The position numbers and the translations under genes are program-made. 64,000 bases of DNA, taken from contig JARCOQ010000002.1 of the NCBI GenBank assembly GCA_029207755.1, positions 8,821,156 to 8,885,155 on the forward strand. Direction: 5' to 3'. Source of the stretch: Chamaea fasciata. Its lineage: Eukaryota; Chordata; Aves; Passeriformes; Sylviidae. Within the stretch, counting starts at the first letter, position 1. Each line of letters opens with the position of its first letter. Shown piece after piece: positions 24,437 to 38,567 of the stretch. A model generated the notes under the pieces. That model saw only the letters and a list, made by a program, of their open reading frames with translations, was not told the DNA's origin and made no database searches.

Positions 24437-24474
24437 CTTTAAGCTTTCAATTTAAAGCTTTAAGCTTTTAATTA
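24437..24474. repeat. Imperfect tandem duplication of CTTTAAGCTTT words
   Basis: A roughly 20-bp unit, CTTTAAGCTTTCAATTTAAAG, is followed by a partial second copy, CTTTAAGCTTTTAA. AAGCTT occurs in both copies and the unit is partly self-complementary. Confidence 0.75.
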
Positions 24475-27400
24475 CCTTACTGGTAAAGGTGCAACAGTAA
24501 ACCGCATTTTAGGAAAAAAAAAGCAACTTCCTGGACTGAGGAACAGAAAAGTGAGGGGAAAAAAACTCCACAAACAACCATGGCCAAACTCCCAAAATCA
24601 CATTTACTTCTGAAGAAAAAAGATAGTGAGGATTTTTGGGTTTTTTTTCTGAGCAGATATTACAGTGAATACAAAAGCTCAGCAGTAATTGCACAAAGTT
24701 TTTATATTCTGTGTGCATTGTGTATGGATTTTAAAATATTATTTCATATTTAATTTATGATCTGCTGCAGAGAATCTACTGAGTGTGTGTATACGTTTAA
24801 CACAAATAAAAGAAATGGTTTTAATGAAAAAGAATGCTACTTCCCCTTCAGTTGAAAAGGTGATATCCAGTGGATGCTTGGCTACTTTTTATTATAAGTT
24901 AACATTTTCTTTCTTGTTGTAAACTCCATCCACGGGGGGGAAACAAAGAATACCATTATATATTTTTTTTCCTTTTTCTTTTCTTTGCTTAACGATTCAA
25001 AACTTACCCTAATGGGAATCTAAATATTTATTAGAAGCAGATTTCATTTTGTTTCACTGCACCCCTAGCATCACTGGCAACAAATAAATACCACAAACTA
25101 AAGAAAGAGAATTAGGATTAAAGATTTATGTAAAAAGGTCACCTTTTTCAGCATGCATTATATTTGATTGTCATTATGTTTATTTCACAGAGCTACTCCT
25201 GCAGTGGGTGGTTGTTTCCCTGATTTGCAGGAAAGTCATTAACCTGGGGAGGTACTAAAGCCATTTATACTTCTACAGAGAAGTATTCCAGGACCTTTGA
25301 GTTAATAACAAGTTTTATCCAACCAGGACCGGATTACGGAGGTCCTACCAGGCATCAGCCTCTGCCACTATTTATAAATCAGACTCTGTATCCTGCCAGT
25401 GGAGAAGCTGAAGGTAAGGATCTGCATACTGGTCCCCAAAATACTGCCTTTTGCATACAATTTGGTGACTTTTTTTCAGTCCAGAGTGTGAAAAGAACAG
25501 ACTGGTGTCTGTCAGGAACATGACAGGTTGCAACAGGTAAATCACTTTAGGATGTGGTTGCATCTGGGACGTATTGAAAGACCCATAGAAAAATGCAGCC
25601 CAAGACCCAGAGCAGGACAAAAACTTGGGATTTTACTGAAAATGGCATTAACATAGATCATATCTAACAGGGATTCACCTGAGCCAAGGTTCTAGCATAA
25701 GCATGATAAAAAAGCTTGAGACACCATAACATTAACATAACAATAACTTTTCCACCTGTGGGACTGGTCAAATCGTTTTTCCACAGTTTGACAGGAAAAA
25801 TCTGGCTAAGGTAAGAATGAAGTCCAAGTTCCTTGGCCATCATAACCCAAAATCTACCTTTCCATTCTTAAGTGGCAATTGAATTCCTTACAGAGAAGCA
25901 CTTCATGGAAAAGTTGCTCTGAAGCTAGAGTGGGTGAAGATATTAAGACTCCAATTTTTAAATATCCTCTGTAGCACATTACTCCCCAGTGTCCCTCATC
26001 TTGCAAGATCACATCACAACAGTATTATTAAAGAGTTTCACATAATTCCTTTTTTCATGTACATTATCCCTCAGGGAAACCATATTTTGCCAGCCCACTG
26101 ATAAAAGCCAAAAGTCTTTAACAAAGCTCCATTTTTAGAAATGCAAATGATAAGGAAAAAATAAAATGAGGAGAGAAGTGACCAGAGAGGTTCTCTAAGG
26201 GTTGTACACATATTATTCTCTTTCTTCCAGCTCCAGTGCTTTGCTAGGAGACAAAATATATGTGACATCCACCCTGTATTTACTCATCTGTAGTGTCACC
26301 ATTATTTTGACAGTAACACAGTATCACTATCACCTCTGAGCTAGAGGATAGAACAATGCTAAACAGCTTGAGGACTTTAGCAGGAACAATAAAGTCAGTG
26401 TGCAAGATGCGTTAAGAAAACAGAAAAAGGGATGAATTACTGATTCTGAAATTTCTTGGCTTGGGACAAAACTGTCATTAAACCCTCCCCACACCCTAAA
26501 AATACCCAAACAAAACAAAAATTTCTAGGCTGCATCTTTTTGTAACTCCAGAAAAAATACTGCTTTTTATGGTCTGGAATTCCAGCCAGTCTTAAATTAC
26601 ACAATATATACCACCAACCTAACAATAATCAGGAAAGGATGAGTTTAAAATCAAATGCAAACACTATTCGTACTATCTAAGGCCAAAACATAAAATTAAA
26701 TTAGAAAAAAAAAATTGCAATGTTTATTTAGCTAGCACATGGCAGCCTGGAAAAGGAAAGAAAATGCAGGAAGAGCCATGTGGCCAAAAACATTCAACAA
26801 GGTTGGGAAACAGAAAGGCAGTGTTTCCTGAGGACTTGGAGAATGCTGAATGGACTTTCCTGCTATTCTCATAAATACTTTGTTCCCAGCCTGAGGAGAA
26901 AACTTAAGAAGAATATCTGCTGCCAGGACCCAGTGGGTAGGGGGAAAGTGTATTTGCAAACCTATTTATTTCTCATCCATTTCACCTTTGATTCTCTCTT
27001 TGGAAAGCCCAGCCTATGCAGATTTATTTCTTTTTAATACCAGGATGTTTTTTGCTTACATATAGATAGTTTATGGTCAAATCACACTTTTTGGCATACA
27101 AAACCCTCTTTTTAAGTTTTTGAATGCATTAATCTCACTGACCAAATGCTGTCAGATGGATTTCTTTTACAGATATTTAATAAAAACCAGGATCTACACT
27201 CAAGAGAAAAATTAAAGATTTATAGTGGGTACAGCAGCATACTTCAGAATCATCTCAATGGTGAACTATTGCAAAATGTCACTCTGTGTGTGTAAACTTC
27301 AGAACAGATACAATTCACAGCCCTGGTGTCCCACATTGTTTGGACTAAGCAACACAGTGACAAACCTGACAAATTCCAGTTGCATTTCCACCAGAAACTT

Positions 27401-30400
27401 GGGCTTGGGGGAAGATTAAGACACAACAGAATAAGACCTGGAGGTATGTCAGGACATGATTAAGATATGCAGTAGATCCAGATCCTCTCACAACCCTGGA
27501 AGTCTTGATTTAGGCTCCATCCAATCTTAATGCTGTCAGAGGCAACAGTGATCATCTCAAAAAGCAAAGACTGTGATGTCTGTGGAGATGCAGCATGTAC
27601 AAAACGTTTTCCTGGTGTTCCTAGCAAAGCATCCAAAACCTTTGTAGACCTGTCGTAAAGTAAACATTTCCAGCCATCTTGGTGAAGACTTATATTTTAT
27701 TTAAGGAAACAAGCCCTGTGCTCTTTGATTCCTCAGGAATTTATCAGCATCCATTACCGTGTATCTCAAGTGGATAACCTATACCCTGTGGACTACATAA
27801 GCATAAATTCAACAGAAAAATTCCCCAGCAGTCTAATTCTTAGAAAATCGAATGCTTTCCACAAATATATTTTTCAGGTGTAAATAAAGACACTTGAAAT
27901 TATAAACAGCTGTACCTGAACAAATACGCCCACAGAATGAGACAGTTGGATAAATAGTGAAAAAAATGTTACCATTAATGGGTAACGTAAGGATTGGGCC
28001 CAGAGATAACAAGAAACTCACCCAGAAACTGGGTGTAAGAAACTGATTATGCTTCTGATTCACCAGTACTTGGTGCCATGGTAGTCTTCCTTTCTATCAA
28101 TAAAGTCCTTTTAGAAAGATTTTGTTAGGGGGAAAAAAAAAATCTGTCTTATGAATGATTTGTCATATTTTTAAATGATCAAATATCTCAACATAGCAAT
28201 TTCTAAAAGTTGGATTTTAAGAAATATTATGATTTATTGTTATCATAATTATTATTAGTCTTCAAAATGTTAATAATGAAAACAAAATGTGATTTTACAA
28301 AAAGAAAAAAAAAACCCTACATTGATATGAAAATTAAAGTTTCTTAAATAAAATGCTGAAACAGAGAAACTGAAAATAACGAGCTTTCAGTCCCACTGCT
28401 TTGCTAAAAACTGACATTCATTGAAATTTTCCAAATCTCCTACTGGAGGCTCTCATTAGATTTTCTTTTTTAATGATTATTACTATCACACATCTGTGTG
28501 GGTAGTTGTAGGAAGCTGCTTAACTTGACACCCTAAAAATATGGGGGGACTGCAGTTATCCAGGGAGCACAATTAGGTGCACGTGCATTATGAAATCCAT
28601 ACTCACTCTTTGTCACCACTGGTCTGATGTCAGAGTGCGTGGTGCTGTGGTGGTACAGCTGGGTTAAGAAAAGGTTCTGGCAACTGAGGCTACTGGGAAG
28701 TTCAAACATTGCCTTTTCCTTTTGATACTACACCAGAGATTAAAAAAAACCCCAACCAAACAAGTATTTCTCAAGCTGTTTGCTGCTTTTTTTGTAAGGT
28801 TATGTGCAGCTACCGAGGTCCTTCATCCAACTGGTTGCAAGTGAGTGTCCTAAACTGGAGCACGTTTCTCATGGAAAAATGAGAAAACTTCCTTTTGTAT
28901 GTCCAGAATGGTTTCCTGCAGCTCTGTTGAACCTTTTGTGGGCAGACATCCATTTCTTAGCTATTACAGCCTCACAAACTCAGTATTCTTATGAATTGCA
29001 ACTATTTCCAGAAGAAAAGAACCACTCCGAGTTAGCCTGGTCAAATCCCTTCTTTCAGTGGCAGTATGAGTGGAAGAAATTTGAGGGGAAAAGTGCCCAT
29101 AGAAAAGTATTGCCATGGTGATACACCAAATGAGTGATACATAAACAGGAATGCAAGGTGGTTAAATCTCTGGAGATGTTAGAAATACAAACCAAAACAG
29201 AACATAAATTAGAGAAGGTCCAAAGCTTAAGAAAATAGTGAATTTGCACATTTCTGTAAGTGTCAAAGAAATAACGAGAAATAGTGTAAGCAAAACAAAA
29301 GGAAAACACCCTAAAATCACCTTCTTGTTCTTTACTTCTTAATCATATATAAACTCTCTGTCCCCTTTTCCACAATTTTTATATTTTCTTGGCAGAAGTG
29401 GTGTTTGCCCTCTTTCCTCCCACCTTAGTCTGGAGAGTTTTCAATTCAGAGAAGCAAATTGACTTAACATGTTTGCTCTACAAAACTGAGGTACAAGAAC
29501 TGTCACACATTCTCAATTGCCTTAAATTGTGACATGGAATCTGTGATTTTAGCAAGCCTCCTGATTTTCAGTTGTATTACCATCAATGTAATTATAACCC
29601 TAAACTCCCAAGCTGCCAAGCTCTTTTATTTCTCTTTTTATGCTTTAGAAGTTCTGTGAGCTATTAAGAATTAAAATCAAAGCCTTTATAGTGAATAATT
29701 ATCAGACAAACTATATTTTTGTTTTCAATTTTCTGAGACAACTTCTAAAACTCTCTTGAAGATTTTATTTCCCTTTCAAATCCTGTTCCAAAAGCAACCC
29801 AGCTTATATCCAGTTGAAGATCTGTACCAAACAATCCTTTAAATGTCAAACAAGAGTTTTAATATTGTATGACTAAAACAGATTTTAATTTTCCTAATGT
29901 CAGAGTTCTTCTGTGGAAAAAGATTTAGATCCAGCTATTTGATATCTGCCTCAGATATTCAGAAAACCCTCTGTAGTGAGCAATATAAGTTGCTAATAGA
30001 TAGGGTAATCAAGGCAGGCATCTAAAAGAAATCATACAAGTCAGTTCCCTGCGCTCGACAAAGGTGTCTCTGCCTAATAGGACAGATGGAAGATGAGGAA
30101 CCACTTAAGTGAAGAGCTAGGAAAGGTTGCCAAGGCCAGATTGAAAATGAAACCTTTTCAAACTCTGCCTGCTCTGTGTGGCAGCAGGTGGAAAATGCCT
30201 GGACACAGGCATTTTTTTTTCCTATAATATTTTAGATTAGCACATAGAATTCTCTGAAGTGGGAGAAAGTAAAGACCAACCACATGAACAAGTAAGACAG
30301 AGACTCTTGAAATGAAATGGAACACTTGGTATAATAAATATCCGAGAGCACACTTGAGCAGATTAAATAATTTTTGACAAATCTTCACCAGATACAAAGA

Positions 30401-30496
30401 ACGGTGAAATATATGTAAAAAAATACAAGACAACTTATGGGGTTCTGAGTCTGTGTAAAGAATGTTTGGGAAAACATCTTGCAGACCTACAGTTAC

Positions 30497-30572
30497 AAAA
30501 AACAAACAAACAAAAAAAAACCCAACCAAACAAAAAAAACCCGAACAAACAAAAAAAAAAAAAAAAAAAAAA
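30497..30572. repeat. (CAAA)n tract ending in A22
   Basis: CAAA units and AAAACCC words run into 22 uninterrupted As at 30551-30572. On the minus strand this forms the Phe-rich, Val-rich middle of a 180-codon frame (30158-30700), which I regard as a composition artefact. Confidence 0.92.
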
Positions 30573-33500
30573 GGGGCATGCTCTCTGCCACTGTAACCAA
30601 TAAACCAGTATTTTATTGAAGTGACCAAAGCCTGGCTTACTGACAGAGTTGCAGCATTGTAGCTGCTACTGTGTGACCACAGCCACTTCACAGGAGTCAT
30701 CAGTGTGTTTCCTGGACATGATAAATGCTCTAAAGTAAAAGCCTTTCACTTTGACCGGAAATTATGGTGCTTTGCAAATAGAAGAAAACATCAGGTTTGG
30801 TTTGAGCATCAGGAGTGAAATACTGTGTCTATTAACGTTGACTTTGACATTGTATGTCAGTCAGACTGTGGTGTGTGAATTTATAGGACATAAAGAAACA
30901 CTTGCTGTGATTGATATTCCTAACACTTCCTGTTATGCTGCCTTCCAATGCTGATATGGTTTATACTGCCTCACAAGACTGTATCTGCTTAGTAATAGGT
31001 TTTATTCTCAAATTTTCTGTGATACAACATAAAAAGACCACAAACCATAATTTTTTTTCCTAATACTTGCCCAAACAGCAATCAGTTAACTAACTACTAA
31101 AGTCAGTCTTATTCCTCTCTTAAAAGATCTCAAGAATAATAAGGAGATAGGTGTCAGTTACTGAAAAGAACATTACTGGAGTGCAGAAATATTTAAACCA
31201 TTCAAAGCCAGAAAGATCCTTTCTTGGGATAATGGTACAGCATGTATTCAATTGCCCTGATGGTTACTGGAAGTGTCTGGCCTGCAAGTGCTGCACAGCA
31301 CCAGAGGTCAGGTCTAAGGGTTTTGGCCACTTCTGCCTGCTGAAGAAATTTCACAGGAAGCCTCAGTGCAGAGCTGGATATAACCTTCTTAATCATATGA
31401 ATATCTACTTTTGCTTCTATATTTACATTAAATACAGAATTAGATTGGATAATCTCTACATGTGGGGGGAAATGAACTTAGACAGTTGGCATATTTTGTA
31501 ACGATAACAAGGATATATATACATTTTTACTGCCTTCTAGGACATAATGACTACCTTTTAACTTTTTACAGTCTTCCCTCTGTTCTAAGTCTGGAATTAA
31601 TCCTATCCCCATCAGTTTAGAGAGACGATGGAAAAAGGTCTTTGAAGTGTAAGCATGACATCTTTTATAGTCTCATAAGATTATTTTCTTATGTTTCTCT
31701 TATATTCTCCTTATATATTCATTTATATAAAAATAGAAAAATATGTTAAATGTGTGCTTAAAGTACAATGAAAACATGATTGTGCATGAGATGAAAATTA
31801 ATTTACTTTGGATCACACGGCTACGTTTCCTCCTTTCTGCAACATGAGCAGTTGATGGACTGACAACAAACCAAGTACAAACTTCAGGCTCTGAGACAGT
31901 TAGCAACTAGTGGAATATAAAAAAGAGCAGCTTGTTAAAACATCCTTCAACTCTAAGTGGGAATGTTTGCCTTCAGCCAGTGCAGTAAATGAGTTATACT
32001 TTGATCTCAGCTGAGATGCACCAGGTTTACTGATCAGCAGTTATGCCACTGAAGTTCTGGGAAGCTGCCTCTTCACAGACTTCCATCTCTTAGCTACTAC
32101 CTCCAAGCCACAGTGTGGTTATTTGCCTCGTGAGAGGCCCCTGAGAGCCTCAGCCTGGTGTTACAGAGATTAATTTCAGCAAAGCACAGTAAAGTTTAAC
32201 TTCTCACTGGAATGGAGCAGGAACTCTCAACCACTCACTGACAGAGTCTCAGCTGTTGGACTCACATATTCAAATATTTATGACATCAAGCAACATCTGA
32301 CTGAGGTGTATTTTGGAAAAGAATTATCCTGGGTTTCATGGACAAACATGCAGCTGACCTTAGCCACCACAGCTCAGTCAGTGAGTGCCTACAATGGATG
32401 CTCAGAGCACATCCTGTTTCTGTGGCTGACATCATTCAGCAGTAGGCCTCTTCCCATTCCAACATCTCTGAGTGTATTCTTTAGCTTGAATGTGTATAAC
32501 AAAGCTCAAAGAATTAGCTGAGCGAAGAGAAAATGTGTGCAAAATGCAAACAGACAATTGAAACACAGAGTTCTATATTCTGGCTCAAAGAAGTGTTGAA
32601 GGCACGAGGAACAACCAGCAGCAGCTTTCCCTAACTCTAACTCTTCATAGAAGACTGAGTAAAATGTCTTTCATTGACAGTTCATTTTTTGTGTCAGCAA
32701 AACAATTTCTACTGGTCAATTCAGAATAGAGAAGAGTGAATATTTTAGAGAACAGGAGCTGCATCCATCAAGTGTTTGTCAGCTGTTACCTGCTCATAAG
32801 CAAGACTGAGCCCCGCAAAAGGGAACCTTTTAGCAGTCCCATCATTTTCTCTGGTTGGGTCAGTTCCAGCTCTGCGCCACTGTCCACAAGGCTTGCAGCA
32901 ATTGTGAATTGTGATGAGGAGAAAGACAAACAAACAAAACATTTCTTTCCTCTCTCCAGCCCCCAGTGTCCTCCACATGAACACTGTCAGTCATGGCAAA
33001 TTATTTAATTATCTCTTTCTGGGACACCACCTTGTCCAAATTAAGTTACCTGGTCCAGAGGTATTTTAATGGCAATTCCTGGACCCCTGTGAGGTCTGGT
33101 ATTTCAGTACCTGCCTATCTCTAGCTAATAATGCTTTCTGGCAAGTTTGAATTTCATTTGAGATATCACTGTAGTACATGCTGAATGAACACTACCAAAA
33201 AGTAGAGCAAGAGTGCAAGAAGTCATTAAATTATTACTCCCAAAGTCTCACAATGATTATTGTTAATAGGGCAATCAAATCCTGCTGTATTGTTCCCTAA
33301 CTACATGCCTGCTTAGTGGGTAGCATACATTTTCATTAAATAAAGAGTTATGGTTAGAAGAAGAATGTAATCAACATTAATGACCTGAAAAGTAATTGAA
33401 AATACAGTCTCAGTCACCACCCCACCCAGCTATTAAAAAGGACAATCATTAAAAAAATTCCAAACTAATTCCATTTTGTCTCTCTGCATGTTTGCAGACT

Positions 33501-35989
33501 ATCATTCACATTCTCTCCGCACTGTTATCTCTCTTTTTCTGGTCAAATTAATTTACTCTAATTAGAATCAAGTACATTGTATGTGAAAATAAAATTTTGG
33601 CATTGGCTATGTCTGATAACAAGTACTGTAAGGAAAAGCATTATACATTCACCATACATTCATTATGCATTACATTTGTGCAAAGTAAATCACTTTGGGT
33701 GAAACTGACTTAGCCTCAGTATACAATAATTTCATTTCCCCCATCACACCAGTGTTTAACAATCCCTTAAAAGAGGTCAAAAATGGGCTGTAGTTTATGT
33801 TTAAACAAAAAGAATTTGAGCAGAACAACATTTTTTTTTCCTTAAGCTCACAATATACAATATTTCTTCCTGGGATTGCATACATTTGTCTTCGTTTCTC
33901 TTTGTTTCTTTTTTTTTTTTTCATTTTCTTCCTCACCTCCGAAGAACTCAGAGTAAATAAATTGGCTTTGTAGAGTCCTTAAAAAAAAAAAAAAACCAAA
34001 AAAACCTACCCCAAAACACAAGACAGACCAAAAACAAAAGTCAAACACAATATGGAGTTCATTTTAATTTCACCATGCGAGAATTCCATACACTTCTTCA
34101 GTTTAGACTGTCAGTAATCCAAAAAATCAACAATTCCAAAATACTTCAAGACCGGAGATTGACACAGCAAGGAATCAAAGCACCTGAGCATTTCTCCAGA
34201 TAATGACATCTGAGAAATAATGGCAATCCACTAATCAACTATTGTTGCTACATTTTTTATTATATTTTTTTCCCACAATATAGGAAAACATTGTTTTTCA
34301 AGAAAGAGCTTCAACACAGTTGACTTCCTTCCCTGACTCTTATCTGTAAGCAGGCAGATGTTCCTGAATTAATATATGCAAGTCACTGACCATTTATCCT
34401 TTAGCACAAAATTAAATACATTTTATAGCATTAAGCAAAATTATTAAGCAGAATGAATAATGCAGTTTAATGATTTTTTGTGAAACTGGAGGAGAAAAAG
34501 AATTATTTCTGTAACCATGCATTTTTCACAGAGTTTGTTTGTTTTAATACAGATGACATTATAATCTACTCTTCAAACCCATTTTCTTTCACTTAAACCT
34601 AGCAGCACTTCACGGAAGTATTGAAGATAAGAATGAAACAGTACATGACACAAGCAGACCTCATCGGATTTAAGAAATAAACACACTGATGGAGCAAATA
34701 ATCTTAATTTTGACCCAGAACTACTTGAACTCAATACACTTCACAAAAACGAGCTACTCTCATTCCAATTAAATCAGTCTTTTCTTTTTTTTAATAGCCT
34801 TTAAGGATTAAGAATTAAAATGAAACAGTAGTTGAGGATAAGTAGAAGAAAGATTAAGAAAGTACCATCACTTGCTCTACTTTCAGAAGAATGTGCTGCT
34901 TTTTTTTTTTTTAACCTTTAACCTGTTTTTCTTATGAGATAATTTTCTCTGTATAATAATTTAGGTAATCATTTAGAGCTGCACAAAGCAGGCAGAGATA
35001 TTCCTATAATAGGATGCTTAGGCAGCAGCACCTAACACCTGGTTTTGGGAGGCTAAAGTGATTATGCAAAAGGAAGAGCTGCAGAATCAAAAATACTCTT
35101 TTACCTTTCCAAAAGTTTATATCAGAAAACAAAAGAAGTGGTATTATATACATTTAGTATTGCTTACATAAGTGCTTCAGAGAACTGTTAACAAAACCAG
35201 TCAAAATTCAATAAAAATATGTCAATTTGAAATGGTATTCGTGCATTGAAAATGTGAATGTTGCTCCTACTAATATCATACCTATATCAAATACATTGGT
35301 ATTTTATTCCACTGCTATTTCACAGGAACAAATTACTGTCAAAACCAATGAAAGGTACTGATGGAACAATACAGCCCCATATCCAAGATTATTTCAAAAT
35401 CTGTATTTATCCTTTTCATCGGACTTCTTTTAATGTTAAATTTTTTACGGCCTGTTTCATAGATATTACGTGCTACACAAGGATTCCTCTTGCTGTGTGA
35501 CAAGAATCCCAACACCTGAAAATATTCCCATGTCATTTGGAAATCAGGCATCAGACCCAGCCCTTGATCAGCCCTTCTCCATAATTATTTTTTTTTTTTT
35601 AACTGCTATTCTTTGTTGCTCATGGGACTAAATATTTGCTCAATTTTAGAATCCAGGTAATTCCAAACATCAAATTTGTTCTTTTGGTTCCTACACAGGG
35701 ATATAGCCTCCACAGCAAAAGGAACACATGCAGACTGGCTGCTGTAAACCCTAATGGGAAATGTAGTAGAATAAGTGAAGAATATATTAATATCTCTTCT
35801 TTGTGACATATTTGAATTATGTCAATGGAATTTACTTTCCAGCATCCTTGGCATCGCAAGGAACACTTTAGTGTGGGTATCCAAAGGAGAGTAACACAGG
35901 TCACATCAAAGCAAGAGGTGATGTGGATTTATAGTTTCTCAGATAGTTCGCAGAAACCATCCATGCGCACACTCATATGCATACAACAG
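30573..35989. other. Non-coding stretch
   Basis: About 5.4 kb. Holds a T-rich patch at 33908-33920, an A14 run with A/C words at 33980-34017, a T12 run near 34900, and a T13 run at 35588-35600. Frames reach 116 codons without any domain. The segment near 33.43-33.70 kb has several TAATTA-type words and might be regulatory, but nothing more can be claimed. Confidence 0.5.
33980..34017. repeat. A/C low-complexity tract
   Basis: A14 followed by CCAAAAAAACC and CCCCAAAAC words. Confidence 0.85.
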
Positions 35990-36413
35990 CATCATGGTTT
36001 AACCCCCCACTGAGTGAGATGGAAGAGAGAACCATCAGGGTAAAAATGTAAAAAAAAAAAAAAAAACAAAACTGGAAAAACACCACCACAGATAACAAAC
36101 CCATGGAAAAAAGTGATAAAAAAACCCCCAAATAAATTGCTGGCCACAATCAATTTTGGAGCAATGGCAGCCCAGGCCAATATGGTCTGGAATATCCCAG
36201 GGGTCAGTGGGGGTGAACTGTTCCAGCTGTGTACCATCCAAACTTCTGGAGAACCCCACAGTCCACTCACTGCTACAGCAGTGTGCGAGCACAGCTCAGC
36301 AGGAATGAAAATATTCCTGTGTTATCAACCCTGCTCTCATCAGACATCCAAAACACAGCCCCATAGTAGCCACTGTGAAGAAAAATTACTCCAACCCAGT
36401 CAAAACCAGTACA
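35990..36413 (-). mobile_element. Decayed avian ERV LTR, minus strand ('TGTGGTTTAACCCC' family)
   Basis: On the plus strand the stretch opens with ATCATGGTTTAACCCCCCACTGAG, the inverted 3' end of a common bird LTR whose usual form is TGTNNTGGTTTAACCCCAGCC. Its far end, 'ATCAACCCTGCTCTCATCAGACATCCAAAACACAG ... CCAGTCAAAACCAGTACA' (with intervening bases), matches the inverted 5' end of the same family. In the family, the TATA box and polyadenylation signal lie so that these landmarks place the element on the minus strand. Here the first bases of the 3' end have mutated, and the middle carries an A17 run (36050-36066) and deletions relative to the family as I remember it. No coding sequence lies beside it. 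No exact target duplication is visible. Confidence 0.75.
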
Positions 36414-37926
36414 AAGCTGTAAATGATGAAACTGAAAAAGAGGTGTCTGTTAAACAACTGTCATCCCTTGGTTAATGCTGTGTAAACTCTCATACTAGCA
36501 CATACCACAATAACATGGATGCATACCTGTAGGGTTGAAATATCTCCCTGTCCACCACATCCATGTCAGAAAGGTCCTCCTGGCTCCTGGAAAGACACAA
36601 ACCAAGCCTTGAGTAAAATTTGCACATTTTCCCCAGAAGTCATTGAAGCCCAATGAACATTTGAATCCAACAAAAACGCTTTAATAGCAAGCTTTGAAGT
36701 GTGAGCGCACTTCATAGGCCTGTTTTATTTGATTAAACACTTGCTTTTATGGTTCAGATCAAGCACATGCAGCAGGTTTAATATTTACCATGCCGTCTCT
36801 GGGGAGTCAATCACATATGCACGTCACAACAGTTTTCAGTCTTCAATAATTACCAGCAGAAGTAGGAATTGCCAGAGTTTGTTCAAATGTTTAATTCAAA
36901 ACTTGGGTTTGTTTTTTTTTTTTTAAGAAATTATTTCTGAACCGGTACAACTTTTCAGGAGTACACAGAGGAAATATGACAAGGACTTATATGCTTACAC
37001 ATACCTATCTCCTGCTTATTTTTCTCTAAAACAATCCTTAATTGTCACAGCTTTGGTTTTCCTCACCCCAACTTCGGAGTGGTCAGCTCTGCCACAAGAC
37101 GGATCCTAGCACCTCACTCTTATTAAAAATGTTCTGTTTTACTAAGCTTCCATTGAAATTGCAGAATTTAAAAACATTACTTCCATTATTAAATGGATCG
37201 TATTTTGAAAATTAAAAGTGGCACATCATTTCCCCTTGTGCTTGTCAGGGAATGATGAAGTTGAAGAGATGCTAGCAGGAACCTAATGAAAGTATAAATT
37301 AACACTAGTCTGTGGTTGTTACTAACACAATTTGACTTGGTGTACTAAAGACTCATAGATATATTCATAATATTATAGATAGGTATTTAATGTATATATA
37401 TATATGAGACAGCCATGGGTGCTCAGACTCTAGGTTAAACTATTTTCTCTTCTCTGATATTGAATTTTGAATAAAGATAACATGATAGAAAGTCTTTGAG
37501 AGAATTTTCCTTCCAAATAGTTAATAGGATTTCAGACATGGTAGTCATAATCATGTGCTTACATTAAAAGAAGAAATGCATGCATCATCCTTAACTGCCA
37601 CATTTTCTATTTTTCTATATTCTCTGTGCATGTTCTTCACAAATATTCATCTCTTTCCCTTCTCACTTACTTTAATAGTTCAGCTTATTATTCCTCTTTC
37701 AATTCTCTTGCATGTGTCAATTCTGAGACCAGTCAAGAGTGCTGACAGTATGTAAATTAAATCCAGGAGAATATAAGAAGAGATTTCTCATTTCTCTGAG
37801 AGATTTAAGAGAGATAAGGAAGAGAGTGAAAAGATCCTTCTGGGTATCTGCAGTACTAAGATAACTTTTATTACGGTTAAAACAGATTAGCCTCTTAATA
37901 CAAGGTGTGTTTTATTGTTCACACAG
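36414..37926. other. Non-coding stretch after the minus-strand LTR
   Basis: No polypurine tract sits next to the LTR edge and no retroviral coding frame follows, so the LTR is treated as solo. A short (TA)n run lies at about 37391-37404. Frames are below 70 codons. Confidence 0.55.
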
Positions 37927-37968
37927 CTGCTCCAACAGATTGTCTTCCTAGGCAAAACAGGAAATAAG
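37927..37968 (+). other. Exon-like segment, 42 bp, unproven
   Basis: An acceptor with a T-rich tract (GTTTTATTGTTCACACAG) is followed by 42 bp open in the first frame (LLQQIVFLGKTGNK) and a strong donor, AAG|GTAAGA. The length is a multiple of three, as expected for a microexon. Chance is a real alternative. No neighbouring exon is recognised. Confidence 0.15.
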
Positions 37969-38488
37969 GTAAGACCTAGAAATTTTCAGTGAAATTCCAC
38001 TTTAATTATTTCTTAATTAAGAGAACATTGTTCAATTAAACAAAAGTACACTGTGAGAAAATGGGATCAACTGGCTAAAGAGATCAAAACACAGCACTGA
38101 AAGGGATTTTAGAAGGATATGCCAATAGATATAGTGTGTTGAAAGAGGTTTAAAAAGGACAAGTCAGAAGACAAGTTATATCAGTTGGAAAAGCAGTCAT
38201 TTTGGTTTACTGCTGTTCTGACATTAATTATAAATGGCAGGTCAGCTGTCAGCTGAGTAATGTACTTTCCTTGCAATTTGGAGCACATGCAGGGTACCTC
38301 TTTGTCAGAATTTTGCTTTGGAAGGCAACAACACACAAAAAATTAATGAATAGAAGACATGTAATGCCATCTATAATTCCACTTGAGCCAAATCGGTTTG
38401 TATGAAATTATAGAACCTTATAGAACTGGCTTTCAAGTTTTGCTTACTCCCTAAAATTACAGCTAAGTGCATCAAATAGCCTGAGGGA
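37969..38488. other. Non-coding stretch
   Basis: AT-rich, no frame above 70 codons and no named element. Confidence 0.55.
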
Positions 38489-38567
38489 TTTTTTTGTTTG
38501 TTTGTTTGTTTGTTTTTTGGGGTTTTTTTGTGGGTTTTTTTTGTTGTTGTTGTTGTTTCTTTTTGTT
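38489..38567. repeat. (GTTT)n then (GTT)n low-complexity tract
   Basis: GTTT units, GGGGTTTTTTT and GGGTTTTTTTT words, then five GTT units. It is the reverse-strand equivalent of the CAAA tracts in this window. Confidence 0.92.

Larger units (their letters stand above)
20599..30496. other. Long non-coding stretch without clear elements
   Basis: About 9.9 kb with no recognised gene. Frames reach about 119 codons at 20.6-21.3 kb, where the two strands are open over the same DNA, and are otherwise short. Small features are a (GTTTT)n run, a partial tandem duplication near 24437-24474 built from CTTTAAGCTTT words, and scattered A or T runs. I see no CR1, LTR or RNA gene here. Confidence 0.5.

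Noticed and set aside
30158..30700. 180-codon minus-strand frame, second longest in the window
   Set aside because: The middle is translated poly-T and GTTT sequence. No domain on either side and no splice context.
38489..38567. Telomere-like repeat
   Set aside because: GGGGTTTT-type words occur, but not the vertebrate TTAGGG unit, and they are irregular.
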